Below, one piece after another: positions 1-8,398 of a DNA stretch of 64,000 nucleotides. The stretch is from Streptomyces sp. CB02400. Its GTDB lineage: Bacteria; Actinomycetota; Actinomycetes; Streptomycetales; Streptomycetaceae. The position numbers and the translations under genes were made by a program. The notes below the pieces were generated by a model. It did no database searches. It saw nothing but the letters and a program-made list of their open reading frames with translations, and was not told the DNA's origin. The DNA lies in the NCBI RefSeq assembly GCF_001905725.1, contig NZ_LIWB01000010.1:121140-185139 (forward strand), in the 5' to 3' direction. Position 1 is the stretch's first letter. Each line of letters opens with the position of its first letter.

Positions 1-45
1 GCGGCCCCGTCCGTTTCCCGTGAGTCCGGCCGGCCGGATCGCGGC

Positions 46-1665
46 TCAGGCGACCGGGGCCGTCCGGTCCTTGTCCGGCGTGGTGTCCGCGGTGGCGGAC
101 TCCTCGGCGAGGCGTTCCATGCCGCTGGTGGTCTTCAGCGGCTTCTCCTTCAGGAAGACCACGGCGACCAGCGCGAGCAGCGCGAACGGCGTGGCGATGA
201 GGAACAGCTCGGCGGTGGCGACACCGTAGGCGTGCTCCACGATCTCCCGCATCGGGGCGGGGAGCGTGCTCATGTCCGGGACGCTGTGCCCGCCGCCGCC
301 CGAGCCGCCCTCGGCCCCTCCGGCGGCGCCCGCCTTCTCCAGCCCCTTGGTCATCTCGCTGGCGACCCGGTTGGCGAGGATCGCACCGAGGACGCTGGTG
401 CCGATGGTGCCGCCCATGCTGCGGAAGAAGGACAGCACGGAGGTCGCGGCGCCCAGTTCGGCCGCGGGGACGTCGTTCTGCGCGGCGAGCACCAGGTTCT
501 GCATCAGCATGCCGACACCGATGCCCAGGACCGCCATGTAGACGCTGAGCAGGCCGAAGTGCGTCTTGGCGTCGATCGTGGCCAGCAGCGCGAGGCCGAT
601 GGTCATGATGACCGCGCCCGCCACCAGGTAGCTCTTCCACTTGCCGGTCCGGCTGATCAACTGCCCGGCGACGGTGGACGACACCAGCAGACCCAGGATC
701 ATCGGCAGGCTCATCAGACCGGCGACGGTCGGCGACTTGCCCAGGGAGACCTGGAAGTACTGCGAGAGGAAGACGGTCCCGCCGAACATGGCGACACCGA
801 CCAGGAGGCTGGCCACCGTGGTCAGGGTGACCGTGCGGTTCTTGAAGATGTCGAGCGGGATCACCGGCTCGTCGGTACGGGCCTCGACGAGGACCGCCAG
901 GGCCAGCAGCAGCACGCCGCCGATCACGAGCGCGGCGGTCTGCCACGACGCCCAGTCGAACTGGTTGCCGGCCAGCGAGACCCAGATGAGCAGCGCGCAG
1001 ACACCGGCGACGATCAGGAAGGCGCCGAGCCAGTCGATCTTCACCTGGCGCTTGACGGTGGGCAGCTTCAGCGTGCGCTGCAACAGGAAGATGGCCAGCA
1101 GCGCGAACGGCACGCCGATGAAGAAGCACCAGCGCCAGCCCAGCCAGTCGGTGTCCACCAGCACACCGCCGATCAGCGGTCCGGCCACGGTGCCGACGGC
1201 GAAGACGGCACCGAAGATGCCGGAGTACCTGCCCAGTTCCCGGGGCGGGATGACGGCGGCCATGACGACCTGCGCGAGCGCGGTCAGACCGCCCGCGCCG
1301 ATGCCCTGCACGACCCGGCTGAAGATCAGCAGCGTCGTGTCGTGCGAGAAGCCCGCCAGCAGCGAGCCGACCACGAACATCAGCAGCGAGAGCTGAAGCA
1401 GCAGCTTCTTGTTGAAGAGGTCGGACAGCTTGCCCCACAGGGGCACCGTCGCGGTCATGGCCAGCAGTTCGGCGGTGACGACCCAGGTGTAGGAGGACTG
1501 GCTGGCACCCAGGTCGGCGATGATCGTCGGCAGCGCGTTGGAGACGACGGTGCCCGCCAGGATGGCGACGAACATGCCGGCCATCAGGCCGGACATGGCC
1601 TGGAGTATCTGCCGTTGGGTCATGGAGGCGGGAGGCGCGTCGGCGGGCGCCGGGGGTGAGGTCAC
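46..1665 (-). CDS. MFS drug-efflux transporter, DHA2 (EmrB/QacA-like) family
   Basis: Predicted 539-residue inner-membrane proton antiporter. The sequence shows the DHA2 layout: a hydrophobic first helix ending in SNALPTIIADLG, a motif-A-like loop GKLSDLFNKK, a motif-C-like GPLIGGVL, and about 14 hydrophobic segments, with a Gly/Ser-rich loop before the last helix. The length is usual for the family. I chose the GTG at 1665 because AAAGAGA lies just upstream; a GTG at 1698 has no ribosome binding site. It lies about 130 bp behind a TetR gene on the same strand and is probably co-transcribed with it and repressed by it. The substrate cannot be read from sequence; toxic cationic or aromatic compounds are typical for the family. 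Confidence 0.9.
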   Translation of the reverse strand: MTSPPAPADAPPASMTQRQILQAMSGLMAGMFVAILAGTVVSNALPTIIADLGASQSSYTWVVTAELLAMTATVPLWGKLSDLFNKKLLLQLSLLMFVVGSLLAGFSHDTTLLIFSRVVQGIGAGGLTALAQVVMAAVIPPRELGRYSGIFGAVFAVGTVAGPLIGGVLVDTDWLGWRWCFFIGVPFALLAIFLLQRTLKLPTVKRQVKIDWLGAFLIVAGVCALLIWVSLAGNQFDWASWQTAALVIGGVLLLALAVLVEARTDEPVIPLDIFKNRTVTLTTVASLLVGVAMFGGTVFLSQYFQVSLGKSPTVAGLMSLPMILGLLVSSTVAGQLISRTGKWKSYLVAGAVIMTIGLALLATIDAKTHFGLLSVYMAVLGIGVGMLMQNLVLAAQNDVPAAELGAATSVLSFFRSMGGTIGTSVLGAILANRVASEMTKGLEKAGAAGGAEGGSGGGGHSVPDMSTLPAPMREIVEHAYGVATAELFLIATPFALLALVAVVFLKEKPLKTTSGMERLAEESATADTTPDKDRTAPVA

Positions 1666-1797
1666 GGGATCTCTTTCGGACGGTGGTCGAACGGTCACGC
1701 GCGCGGGGCGGGCGCCGGCAGGTGCCGGCCCCTCGTGGGCGCGGAACGGACAGCAGGGGCGGCCGTGGCGGGAAGCCGGGCGGCCGGTGGTGAGGAC

Positions 1798-2469
1798 TTA
1801 CGCGGGAGGTGCCGGGAGACCGGCGGCGAGGAGGGCGAACACCTCCTGGAAGACGTCGAGGAAGGCGGCTTCCTCCGGCCGGGCGGACCAGTGCTCCACG
1901 CTGGTCCGCACCGCGGTGCCCGCCACCGCGGCCAGCAGCCGCGGGTAGAGGTCGAGCGCACCGCGCCGTTCCTCGTCGGTCGCGCAGGCGGGTGGGGACA
2001 CGGATGCCGTCGGCCCGCCGGCGCGGATGCGCGCGGCGACGGCCTCGGCCAGTCCCGTCTCGTCCGCCATGTGCGCGCCGAGCGTACGGACCAGCAGGTG
2101 CGGCGAGGCGTGCACCACCTGGGCGTGCAGCCGCCACAGTTCGTGCTGCTGCTCCGCCTCGGCGAGTTCCGCGGCCAGGGCCTCGCGCAGGGCCTGGAGC
2201 GGGGAGAGCGCGGCCGGCGCGTCGAGCACGGCCTGCCGCATCCGCGCGCCCGCGTCCGCGTCGATCACGACGAAGGCGTCGTCGCGGGTGTCGAAGTAGT
2301 TGAAGAAGGTCCGCACGGACACTCCGGCCGCCGCGCTGATCGCCTCGACGGTGACCTTCTCCGCACCGTGCTCGGCGGCCAGCCGCACGGCGGCCTCGGC
2401 GAGAGCGGCACGTGTAGCCCGCTTCTTCCGCTCCCGCAGCCCGCCCTGCGCGGCACCCTTCTCCGACAT
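1798..2469 (-). CDS. TetR-family repressor of the adjacent MFS exporter
   Basis: A 223-residue regulator. The N-terminal helix-turn-helix is clear: VTVEAISAAAGVSVRTFFNYF at about residues 35-55 is the classic TetR recognition helix ending in an aromatic-rich FFNYF. The C-terminal ligand domain is divergent, as usual. The ATG at 2469 fits the start of the family domain; another ATG lies three codons upstream at 2478. Both overlap or touch a palindromic operator (2473-2504), so autorepression is likely. The downstream efflux gene on the same strand makes this a standard TetR-MFS resistance pair. The ligand is unknown. Confidence 0.88.
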   Translation of the reverse strand: MSEKGAAQGGLRERKKRATRAALAEAAVRLAAEHGAEKVTVEAISAAAGVSVRTFFNYFDTRDDAFVVIDADAGARMRQAVLDAPAALSPLQALREALAAELAEAEQQHELWRLHAQVVHASPHLLVRTLGAHMADETGLAEAVAARIRAGGPTASVSPPACATDEERRGALDLYPRLLAAVAGTAVRTSVEHWSARPEEAAFLDVFQEVFALLAAGLPAPPA

Positions 2470-2472
2470 ACC

Positions 2473-2504
2473 TTGCATGCTATGCAAAGATGCACGCCAT
2501 GCAA
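2473..2504. promoter_or_regulatory. Twin palindromic operator upstream of the TetR-MFS pair
   Basis: 2473-2487 is a perfect inverted repeat, TTGCAT-N3-ATGCAA. A second, imperfect copy with the same 6-3-6 spacing follows at 2490-2504 (ATGCAC-N3-ATGCAA), 17 bp centre to centre. It sits immediately upstream of the TetR start and in the divergent gap before the IclR gene at 2644. The position suggests TetR autoregulation; an effect on the IclR gene is possible but not shown. Confidence 0.7.
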
Positions 2505-2643
2505 AATTCCCTCCGCCCGGCTCCCGCCCGGCGGGCGGCGGGCGCACGACGGCGTGAAGTCCGTCTCCGGTGCCCTGCGTGAGGGAGCACCGCCCGATAC
2601 TCGTCACGGCGGCATGCCGCGAATCAGCCCGGAAGGACGGACG

Positions 2644-3399
2644 ATGGCGAACTCACGGTCCGGGGAGACGGTCACCGAGCGGATCGTCCGCGTCCTCGAG
2701 ACGTTCGACACCGACCGGACCGTGCAGACGGCGTCGGAGATCGGACGGCGCGCGAGGCTGCCGTCGTCCACGGCGCACCGGATCGTGGCCGATCTCGTGG
2801 AGTGCGGGCTGCTGGAACGGGACGAGGAGCAGCGGGTGCGTCTGGGCATGCGGCTGTGGGAGCTGGCGCTGCGCGGCTCCCACGCCCTGCGCCTGCGGCA
2901 GGCTGCGCTGCCGTTCATGGAGCGGGTGCAGGCCCGGGTCCGGGAGCACACCCAGCTCGCGGTGCTGGAGAACGGCGAGACCCTCTTCGTGGAGCGTCTG
3001 TCCCATCCGCACGCGGGCGCGAACATCACCCGGATCGCCGGGCGGCTGCCCCTGCACGCCTCGTCGTCGGGGCTGGTCCTGCTCGCCCACGGCCCGGAGG
3101 AGCTGCGCGAGCGGGTCCTCGCCGGGCCGCTGGAGGCGGTGTCGCCGGAGACCGCGACCGACGCGGCGCTGCTGCGCCGGGTCCTGGCCGGCATCCGGCG
3201 TGACGGCGTCGTCGTGGCTCCGGGGACGGTCGAGGCCGTCTCCACGGGCGTCGCCGTGCCGGTGCGCGAGGGGCGCGGGCGGGTGATCGCCGCGCTGTCG
3301 GTCGTACTCCCCCGTGACACGCCGACCGGTCCCGTGGCCGAGGTGCTGCGCTCCGCCGCCGCGGGCATCTCGGCGGCGCTCGGCACGCACCGCCCGTAG
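2644..3399 (+). CDS. IclR-family transcriptional regulator (PobR-like position)
   Basis: A 251-residue regulator with a winged helix-turn-helix at about residues 8-70 (TERIVRVLETF, then SEIGRRARLPSSTAHRIVADL). The C-terminal IclR effector domain contains the family run RLPLHASSSGLVLLAH and ends in the usual small-molecule-binding fold. The ATG at 2644 places the HTH at the N-terminus; the frame stays open far upstream, but that part has no homologous look. It lies 120 bp upstream of pobA on the same strand. IclR proteins often control 4-hydroxybenzoate and protocatechuate genes, so control of pobA is the natural inference. Confidence 0.88.
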   Translation: MANSRSGETVTERIVRVLETFDTDRTVQTASEIGRRARLPSSTAHRIVADLVECGLLERDEEQRVRLGMRLWELALRGSHALRLRQAALPFMERVQARVREHTQLAVLENGETLFVERLSHPHAGANITRIAGRLPLHASSSGLVLLAHGPEELRERVLAGPLEAVSPETATDAALLRRVLAGIRRDGVVVAPGTVEAVSTGVAVPVREGRGRVIAALSVVLPRDTPTGPVAEVLRSAAAGISAALGTHRP

Positions 3400-3519
3400 C
3401 CACCGGCCGGGTCGCACGTCGAGGAGATCCGATTCCCGTTCAATGGGAAGGGCCGTCGTCAACAGGGGCGGACCGGCGCCAGACTCCCTGCCACCCCGTC
3501 GGCCGTCGAAGGAGACGAC

Positions 3520-4689
3520 ATGCCCGTACGCACCCGAGTCGCCGTCATCGGAGCAGGCCCCGCCGGTCTGCTGCTGTCCCATCTGCTCGGCCGCCACGGC
3601 ATCGAGTCGGTCGTCATCGACTCCCGCAGCCGCGAGGAGATCGAGACCACCATCCGGGCCGGCATCCTGGAGCAGGGCACCGTCGAGATCCTCAGCGAGA
3701 CGGGGGCCTCGGACCGGGTTCTCACGGTCGGGCAGAAGCACGAGGGCATAGAGCTGCGCTTCGACGGTGAGGGCCACCGGATCGACTTCGCCGCGACCGT
3801 CGGCCGGGCGGTGTGGCTCTATCCGCAGCACGAGGTGCTGAAGGACCTGGTCGCCGCGCGCCTCGCCGCCGGCCAGGACCTCCGCTTCGGAGTGACCGCC
3901 GAGCGCGTGGAGGACGCGGAGACGGACCGGCCGCGCATCGTGGCCAAGGACGCCGGGGGCGACACCGTCGAGATCGAGGCCGATGTCGTCATCGGCGCGG
4001 ACGGCTCCCGCGGTGTGGCCCGCGAGGCCGTCACGGGCACCTACGGCGGCTACTTCCGGGAGTACCCGTTCGCCTGGTTCGGCATCCTGTGCGAGGCGCC
4101 GCCCAGTGCCGAGGAGCTGATCTACAGCAACTCGCCGAACGGCTTCGCCCTCATCAGTCAGCGCGGCCCCGGTGTGCAGCGCATGTACTTCCAGTGCGAC
4201 CCGGCGACGGACACCGGGGCGTACACCGAGGAGCAACTGTGGGAGATCCTGCAGTCACGCGTCCCCGGCACCACCCTCAACGAGGGCCCGATCTTCCAGC
4301 GGGACGTGCTCCGTTTCCGCAGCTTCGTCGCGCACGAGATGCGCCGGGGCCGGGTGGTGCTCGTCGGCGACGCGGCCCACACCGTGCCGCCCACCGGTGC
4401 CAAGGGCATGAACCTCGCGGTCGCCGACGTCGTCGTCCTCACCGAGGCGCTGCGCGCGCTGCTGCTCGACGGGGACGAGTCCCTGTTCGACGCCTTCCCC
4501 GACACCGCACGGAAGCGCATCTGGAAGGCGCAGCACTTCTCCTGGTGGATGACGAGCATGCTGCATCCGCAGCCCGGGACGAGCGACTTCGACCGCATGC
4601 GCCAGATCGGCGAGCTGCGCTCGGTCGTCGAGTCGGACGCCGGCCGCGCGTACCTCGCCGAGGGTTACACCGGCTGGCCGCTCGGGTGA
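3520..4689 (+). CDS. pobA: 4-hydroxybenzoate 3-monooxygenase
   Basis: A 389-residue FAD hydroxylase, the usual length of PobA, converting 4-hydroxybenzoate to protocatechuate with NAD(P)H and oxygen. The sequence shows the ADP-binding GAGPAGLLL at residues 9-17, the NAD(P)H/FAD 'DG' motif in VIGADGSRG, and the second FAD motif GDAAHTVPPTGAKGMN near residue 290, all diagnostic of group A flavoprotein hydroxylases. RAGILEQGT near residue 45 is typical of PobA itself. The start has a good GAAGGAG site. The protocatechuate ring-cleavage genes are not in this window, so the product must be used elsewhere. Confidence 0.95.
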   Translation: MPVRTRVAVIGAGPAGLLLSHLLGRHGIESVVIDSRSREEIETTIRAGILEQGTVEILSETGASDRVLTVGQKHEGIELRFDGEGHRIDFAATVGRAVWLYPQHEVLKDLVAARLAAGQDLRFGVTAERVEDAETDRPRIVAKDAGGDTVEIEADVVIGADGSRGVAREAVTGTYGGYFREYPFAWFGILCEAPPSAEELIYSNSPNGFALISQRGPGVQRMYFQCDPATDTGAYTEEQLWEILQSRVPGTTLNEGPIFQRDVLRFRSFVAHEMRRGRVVLVGDAAHTVPPTGAKGMNLAVADVVVLTEALRALLLDGDESLFDAFPDTARKRIWKAQHFSWWMTSMLHPQPGTSDFDRMRQIGELRSVVESDAGRAYLAEGYTGWPLG

Positions 4690-4760
4690 CCGCCGGGCGG
4701 GCGGCGCGCTGATCACCGTACGGCCCTGACACCTGATCGGCCGGTCGCGCCCGTGCGTTC

Positions 4761-4796
4761 GTCAGGCGTCAGGGGTCAGGCGTCAGGGGTCAGGGG
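4761..4796. repeat. 14-bp tandem repeat spanning the stop codon of the flavoprotein gene
   Basis: GTCAGGCGTCAGGG recurs with a 14-bp period at 4761 and 4775, followed by a partial third copy near 4789. On the minus strand each unit contains TGA triplets, so the repeat lies across the stop of the monooxygenase gene (4776) and extends beyond it. It looks like slippage expansion at the gene end. Confidence 0.6.
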
Positions 4797-6614
4797 CCAG
4801 GCGAGCACCTCGTCCATGGACTCCTCCCGCCAGCGGCGCAGGAGTTCGTGGAAGGCGTGGGCGCCGTGCGGATAGGCCGTCGGGCCGCCCGGCCGTCCGC
4901 GCCCTTCGCGGTTGTAGTAGCCGGGGGTGCACTCGGCGTGGAACCACTCGTGGTCGGGGGCGCCTTCGGCCAGGGTGGCGATCCAGGCGGCCTCCGCCTC
5001 GCGGGACGGTTCGACGAGGGCGCCCTTGGCCTCGGCCGCCGCCACCAGGGCGGCGGCGTGCACGGCCTGTTCGTCCAGGACGTGTGTGAAGTTGACGCTG
5101 CCGGCGTTCTGCAGGGAACCCATCTGGATCAGGTTCGGGAAGCCGTTGGCGGTGAAGCCGTGCAGGGTGCGGATGCCGTGGCGGGCCCACGCGTCGAGCA
5201 ACTGGACTCCTCCCCGGCCGTGGACGGGCAGCCTGCCGGAGTGGACGCCGGAGACGCCGACGGCGAACCCGGTGGCGAAGATCAGGCAGTCGAGTGCGTA
5301 CACGGTGCCGCCCACCACGACACCGTCCTCGGTGACGCGTTCGATGCCGTGGGTGTCCGCGGTGTCGACCAGGGTGACGTTGCTCCGGTTGAAGGCCGCG
5401 TAGTACGTGTCGGAGAAGGTGGGGCGCTTGCAGGCGTACCGGTACCAGGGCTTGAGGGTCTCCGCCGTCGACGGGTCGGTGACCGCCTGTGCGACCCGGG
5501 CCCGCACCTCGTTCATCTTCGTGGCGTCGGCGATCTCGTGGGCGGCCTCGAAGGCCTCCCGGTCGTCCGGGCGGCGGAAGCTCGGCAGCAGTTTCTCCAG
5601 CAGGCTCGCCGACGACGTCCAGCCGTCCGCCACGAGATCCTCGTCGAACGTCTCGCCCGAGACGATGCGCAGGAAGTTCTCCCGGCGTGCGCGGGCCCAG
5701 CCCGCACGGTCCGCGCCGACGTCCTCGGCCGTGGTACGGCGGTTGGCGCGCACGTCCACCGTGGAGGGGGTGCGCTGGAAGACGTGAACGTGCCCGGCGT
5801 CCTCGGCCAGCATCGGAATGACCTGCACGCCGGTGGCGCCGGTGCCGACGACGCCCACGCGCTTGTCCGCGAGCCCGGTCAGACCGCCCTGCGGGGTGCC
5901 GCCGGTGTAGGCGTAGTCCCAGCGGGACGTGTGGAAGGTGTGCCCCTCGAAGTCCTGGATGCCGGGTATCCCGGGCAGTTTCGGCTCGGTCATGGTGCCG
6001 GTGCCGGTGATGACGTACGTCGCCCGGAACCTGTCGCCGCGGTCGGTGGCCACGATCCAGGTGCGGGAGCTCTCCTCCCAGGTCAGCGCGGTGACGGTGG
6101 TGGAGAACAGGGCGTCCGCGTAGAGGTCGTACTGCCGCGCGATCCGCATCGCGTGCTGCCGGATCTCCTCGCCCGGCGCGTACTTCCACTGCGGTACGTA
6201 TCCGGTCTCGTCCAGCATCGGCAGGTACACGTGGGACTCGATGTCGCAGTGGACGCCCGGGTACCGGTTCCAGTACCAGGTGCCGCCGAAGTCACCGCCC
6301 TTGTCGAGGATCCGGACCCGCGCCACGCCCTGCTGACGCAGCCGCGCCCCGGCGAGGATGCCGGCGAAACCGCCGCCGACGACGGCCACGTCGACGGTGT
6401 CGCGCAGCGGCTCGCGCCCGGCGGGCTCGCCCACGTACGGGTCGGCGGCGTAGAAGCCGAACTCGGCGTCGGCGCCGAGGTACTGGCGGAGGCCGTCGGG
6501 CCGTACGCGCCGCTCGCGCTCGCGGCGGTAGCGCCGTCGCAGCGCGGCGAGCTCGTTGGGGGCCGGCCTGTGAGGGGACGCCATGTGAGGGGACGCCATG
6601 TGGGGGGACGCCAT
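4776..6614 (-). CDS. Flavin-containing Baeyer-Villiger-type monooxygenase
   Basis: A 612-residue class B flavoprotein monooxygenase. The FAD Rossmann motif is GGGFAG near residue 65 and the NADPH motif is GTGATG near residue 230. The Baeyer-Villiger fingerprint FxGxxxHxxxW[P/D] is present as FEGHTFHTSRWD. GTWYWNRYPGVHCDIESHVY is the usual FAD-side signature. The substrate (cyclic ketone, steroid or aryl ketone) cannot be told. The N-terminus is odd: a 15-bp tandem repeat encodes MASPHMASPHMASPH, giving three in-frame ATGs (6614, 6599, 6584). I chose 6614 because GAGG sits 7 bases upstream. It is divergent from an SMP-30-like lipoprotein; lactone formation followed by lactone opening is a possible link but is unproven. 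Confidence 0.9.
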   Translation of the reverse strand: MASPHMASPHMASPHRPAPNELAALRRRYRRERERRVRPDGLRQYLGADAEFGFYAADPYVGEPAGREPLRDTVDVAVVGGGFAGILAGARLRQQGVARVRILDKGGDFGGTWYWNRYPGVHCDIESHVYLPMLDETGYVPQWKYAPGEEIRQHAMRIARQYDLYADALFSTTVTALTWEESSRTWIVATDRGDRFRATYVITGTGTMTEPKLPGIPGIQDFEGHTFHTSRWDYAYTGGTPQGGLTGLADKRVGVVGTGATGVQVIPMLAEDAGHVHVFQRTPSTVDVRANRRTTAEDVGADRAGWARARRENFLRIVSGETFDEDLVADGWTSSASLLEKLLPSFRRPDDREAFEAAHEIADATKMNEVRARVAQAVTDPSTAETLKPWYRYACKRPTFSDTYYAAFNRSNVTLVDTADTHGIERVTEDGVVVGGTVYALDCLIFATGFAVGVSGVHSGRLPVHGRGGVQLLDAWARHGIRTLHGFTANGFPNLIQMGSLQNAGSVNFTHVLDEQAVHAAALVAAAEAKGALVEPSREAEAAWIATLAEGAPDHEWFHAECTPGYYNREGRGRPGGPTAYPHGAHAFHELLRRWREESMDEVLAWPLTPDA

Positions 6615-6615
6615 G
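6571..6615. repeat. Three 15-bp tandem repeats carrying alternative start codons
   Basis: Units at 6571-6585, 6586-6600 and 6601-6615 differ by one base. On the minus strand each reads CAT-GGCGTCCCC-type sequence with an ATG, encoding the pentapeptide MASPH three times. The period is a multiple of three, so copy-number change would keep the reading frame of the monooxygenase while adding or removing start codons. Confidence 0.85.
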
Positions 6616-6764
6616 TGGGGACCTCGCTTCTCTCCGTCTGCTGTCGGGGCCGGACGGCCGTACGAACTGCCTTGGGAACGAACGGCCTTGGCGCACCGTA
6701 GCAACAACCGGACAACACTGTCCGGTTAGGGTTCGGGGGCACGACGACCTTCGGACAGGAAGAA

Positions 6765-7781
6765 GTGACCCCCATGCGACGACTTCGGAACCGATCCCTT
6801 GCCGTGCTGGCCGCGCTCGGCGCGCTGGCCCTGACCGGATGCGGCAGCGACCGGCACACGCCCGGCGGCCCCGCCGCGCACCGGACCGTCACCGCCCACC
6901 AGCTCATGCGGCTGACCACGGTCCACGAGGAGACCGGGATGACCCTGCTGGAGGGTCCGGTGTTCGGCGAGGACGGCAGGCTGACCGTCGTCGACGTCAC
7001 CGCGCCCGCCGGAGAGCCGAAGGTGCTGCGCGTCGATGTCCGGAAGAAGACGGTGCGGAAGGTCTTCACGGACGACCGGGGGGCGTACACCTCGGCCCAG
7101 TTCAGCCCGTACGACGGACGGCTCTACCTGTCCGACTTCGCCCACGGCGAGATCGTCTCCCTGGCCCCCGACGGGAGCGACCGGCGCACCTTCTTCACCG
7201 GCGAGGTCGACGGCGCCCGGATGCGGCCCGACGACATCGCCTTCGACCGGGACGGCAACCTGTACGTCAGCGACTCCCTCGGCCTGTCCGAGGGCGAGAA
7301 GCGCGGACGTGTGGTGCGCGTCGGCCGGGACGGCGAGGAGGTCACCGTCCTGGCCGACGGTCTCGCCGCGACGAACGGCATCTCGTTCGACGTGGACTAC
7401 CGCGGGCTGTGGATCAGTGAGCTGACGGAGAACCGGATCTCCTACCTCCCCGTCGTCCAGCGGGCCGGGACGACCGGCCGGCACACGGCCGTCCGTGTCG
7501 ACGGCGGCATCGCGCAGACCGACTCCATCGCCGTGGACGCGGACGGCAACCTGTACCAGGCGCTGCACGGCCGGCCCGCGATGGCCGTCTACGACCGGTA
7601 CGGCGAGCGCCTCGCGACGGTGGAGGTGCCGGCCCGCGCCGAGGGGCTCGAGTCGGCGACCAACGTGGCGATCACGCCCGGCGGGACCAAGGCGTACATG
7701 ACCGTCAGCGGACCCGCCGGCGGGTACCTGTACACCTTCGACGCGTTCGCGGAGGGCATACGGCAGTCCAACGGCGGCTGA
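6765..7781 (+). CDS. SMP-30/gluconolactonase-like lipoprotein (six-bladed beta-propeller)
   Basis: A 338-residue exported protein. The N-terminus RRLRNRSLAVLAALGALALTGCGSD is a lipoprotein signal peptide with lipobox LTGC, so the mature protein is anchored outside the membrane. The body has repeated propeller strands with the calcium-site-like patterns DDIAFDRDGNLYVSD and DSIAVDADGNLYQ, typical of SMP-30/NHL-type lactonases. The GTG at 6765 and the ATG at 6774 are both possible starts; AGGA at 6757 serves either imperfectly. It is divergent from the Baeyer-Villiger-type enzyme and converges on a TetR gene 4 bp away. A hydrolase role on sugar or lactone substrates is inferred from fold only. 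Confidence 0.82.
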   Translation: MTPMRRLRNRSLAVLAALGALALTGCGSDRHTPGGPAAHRTVTAHQLMRLTTVHEETGMTLLEGPVFGEDGRLTVVDVTAPAGEPKVLRVDVRKKTVRKVFTDDRGAYTSAQFSPYDGRLYLSDFAHGEIVSLAPDGSDRRTFFTGEVDGARMRPDDIAFDRDGNLYVSDSLGLSEGEKRGRVVRVGRDGEEVTVLADGLAATNGISFDVDYRGLWISELTENRISYLPVVQRAGTTGRHTAVRVDGGIAQTDSIAVDADGNLYQALHGRPAMAVYDRYGERLATVEVPARAEGLESATNVAITPGGTKAYMTVSGPAGGYLYTFDAFAEGIRQSNGG

Positions 7782-7785
7782 GCGC

Positions 7786-8370
7786 TCAGCCCTCGAAGGG
7801 CCGCACCGGTCCCACCGTGACGCCGAGCAGCCGCCAGGCCGCCAGCGCCCGGTGTTCACGCGTCTCGGGCGTGGGGCCGGTGACGGCTCCGGAGACCATG
7901 GCGACGGCCAGCATCAGGTCGTCCGTCAGGCGGTGGCCGTCCGGCAGGCACCCGCGCAGGGCGCGCTCGACCCGCTCGGACAGGTCCCGGGCGTACGCGT
8001 GGGCGGGGAAGCGGCCGCTCGCCCCGTCGGCGTGGAGGAGGCCGATGAAGGCCGCCGACCGCACCAGGTGCCAGGTCAGCACGCCCAGCACCCCGTCCGG
8101 GGTCGCGCCCTCCGCGGCAACCGCCTGCTCGATCTGGCGCACGTTCTCCTCCAGGACCGCCGCCGCGACGGCGTCCCGGTCGGGGAAGTGCCGGTACAGC
8201 ACGCCCTGTCCGACACCGGCCCGGCGCGCGATCGCGGACAGCGGGGCGTCCAGACCGTGCGCCGCGTAGATCTCCCGGGCGGCGGTGACCAGGGCGGCCC
8301 GGTTGCCGGCGGCGGCCCTCGGCCCCCGGTTCGCGGGCCTCCGCCCGTCCGACGTGGCGTGCTCGGTCAT
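7786..8370 (-). CDS. TetR-family transcriptional regulator
   Basis: A 194-residue regulator. The HTH is PLSAIARRAGVGQGVLYRHFPDRDA at about residues 40-65, a textbook TetR recognition helix followed by the LYRHFP signature. The C-terminal half resembles the SbtR/TetR_C-like ligand domain (EENVRQIEQAV and following). The start at 8370 gives normal HTH spacing; the open frame extends upstream without homology. It is in tandem with a second TetR gene 28 bp upstream and converges on the lipoprotein gene. The target is not evident. Confidence 0.85.
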   Translation of the reverse strand: MTEHATSDGRRPANRGPRAAAGNRAALVTAAREIYAAHGLDAPLSAIARRAGVGQGVLYRHFPDRDAVAAAVLEENVRQIEQAVAAEGATPDGVLGVLTWHLVRSAAFIGLLHADGASGRFPAHAYARDLSERVERALRGCLPDGHRLTDDLMLAVAMVSGAVTGPTPETREHRALAAWRLLGVTVGPVRPFEG

Positions 8371-8398
8371 CCGGACAGGGTAGCGGGGAACCGCGGCC

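Noticed and set aside
232..1659. Long plus-strand open frame opposite the MFS gene
   Set aside because: It is a mirror of a high-GC coding region; its composition (His/Gly/Asp/Arg-rich) and lack of any family motif mark it as a shadow.
2653..4236. Long minus-strand frame opposite the IclR and pobA genes
   Set aside because: Two well-supported plus-strand genes account for the region; the minus frame shows no motif and spans both genes and the gap between them.
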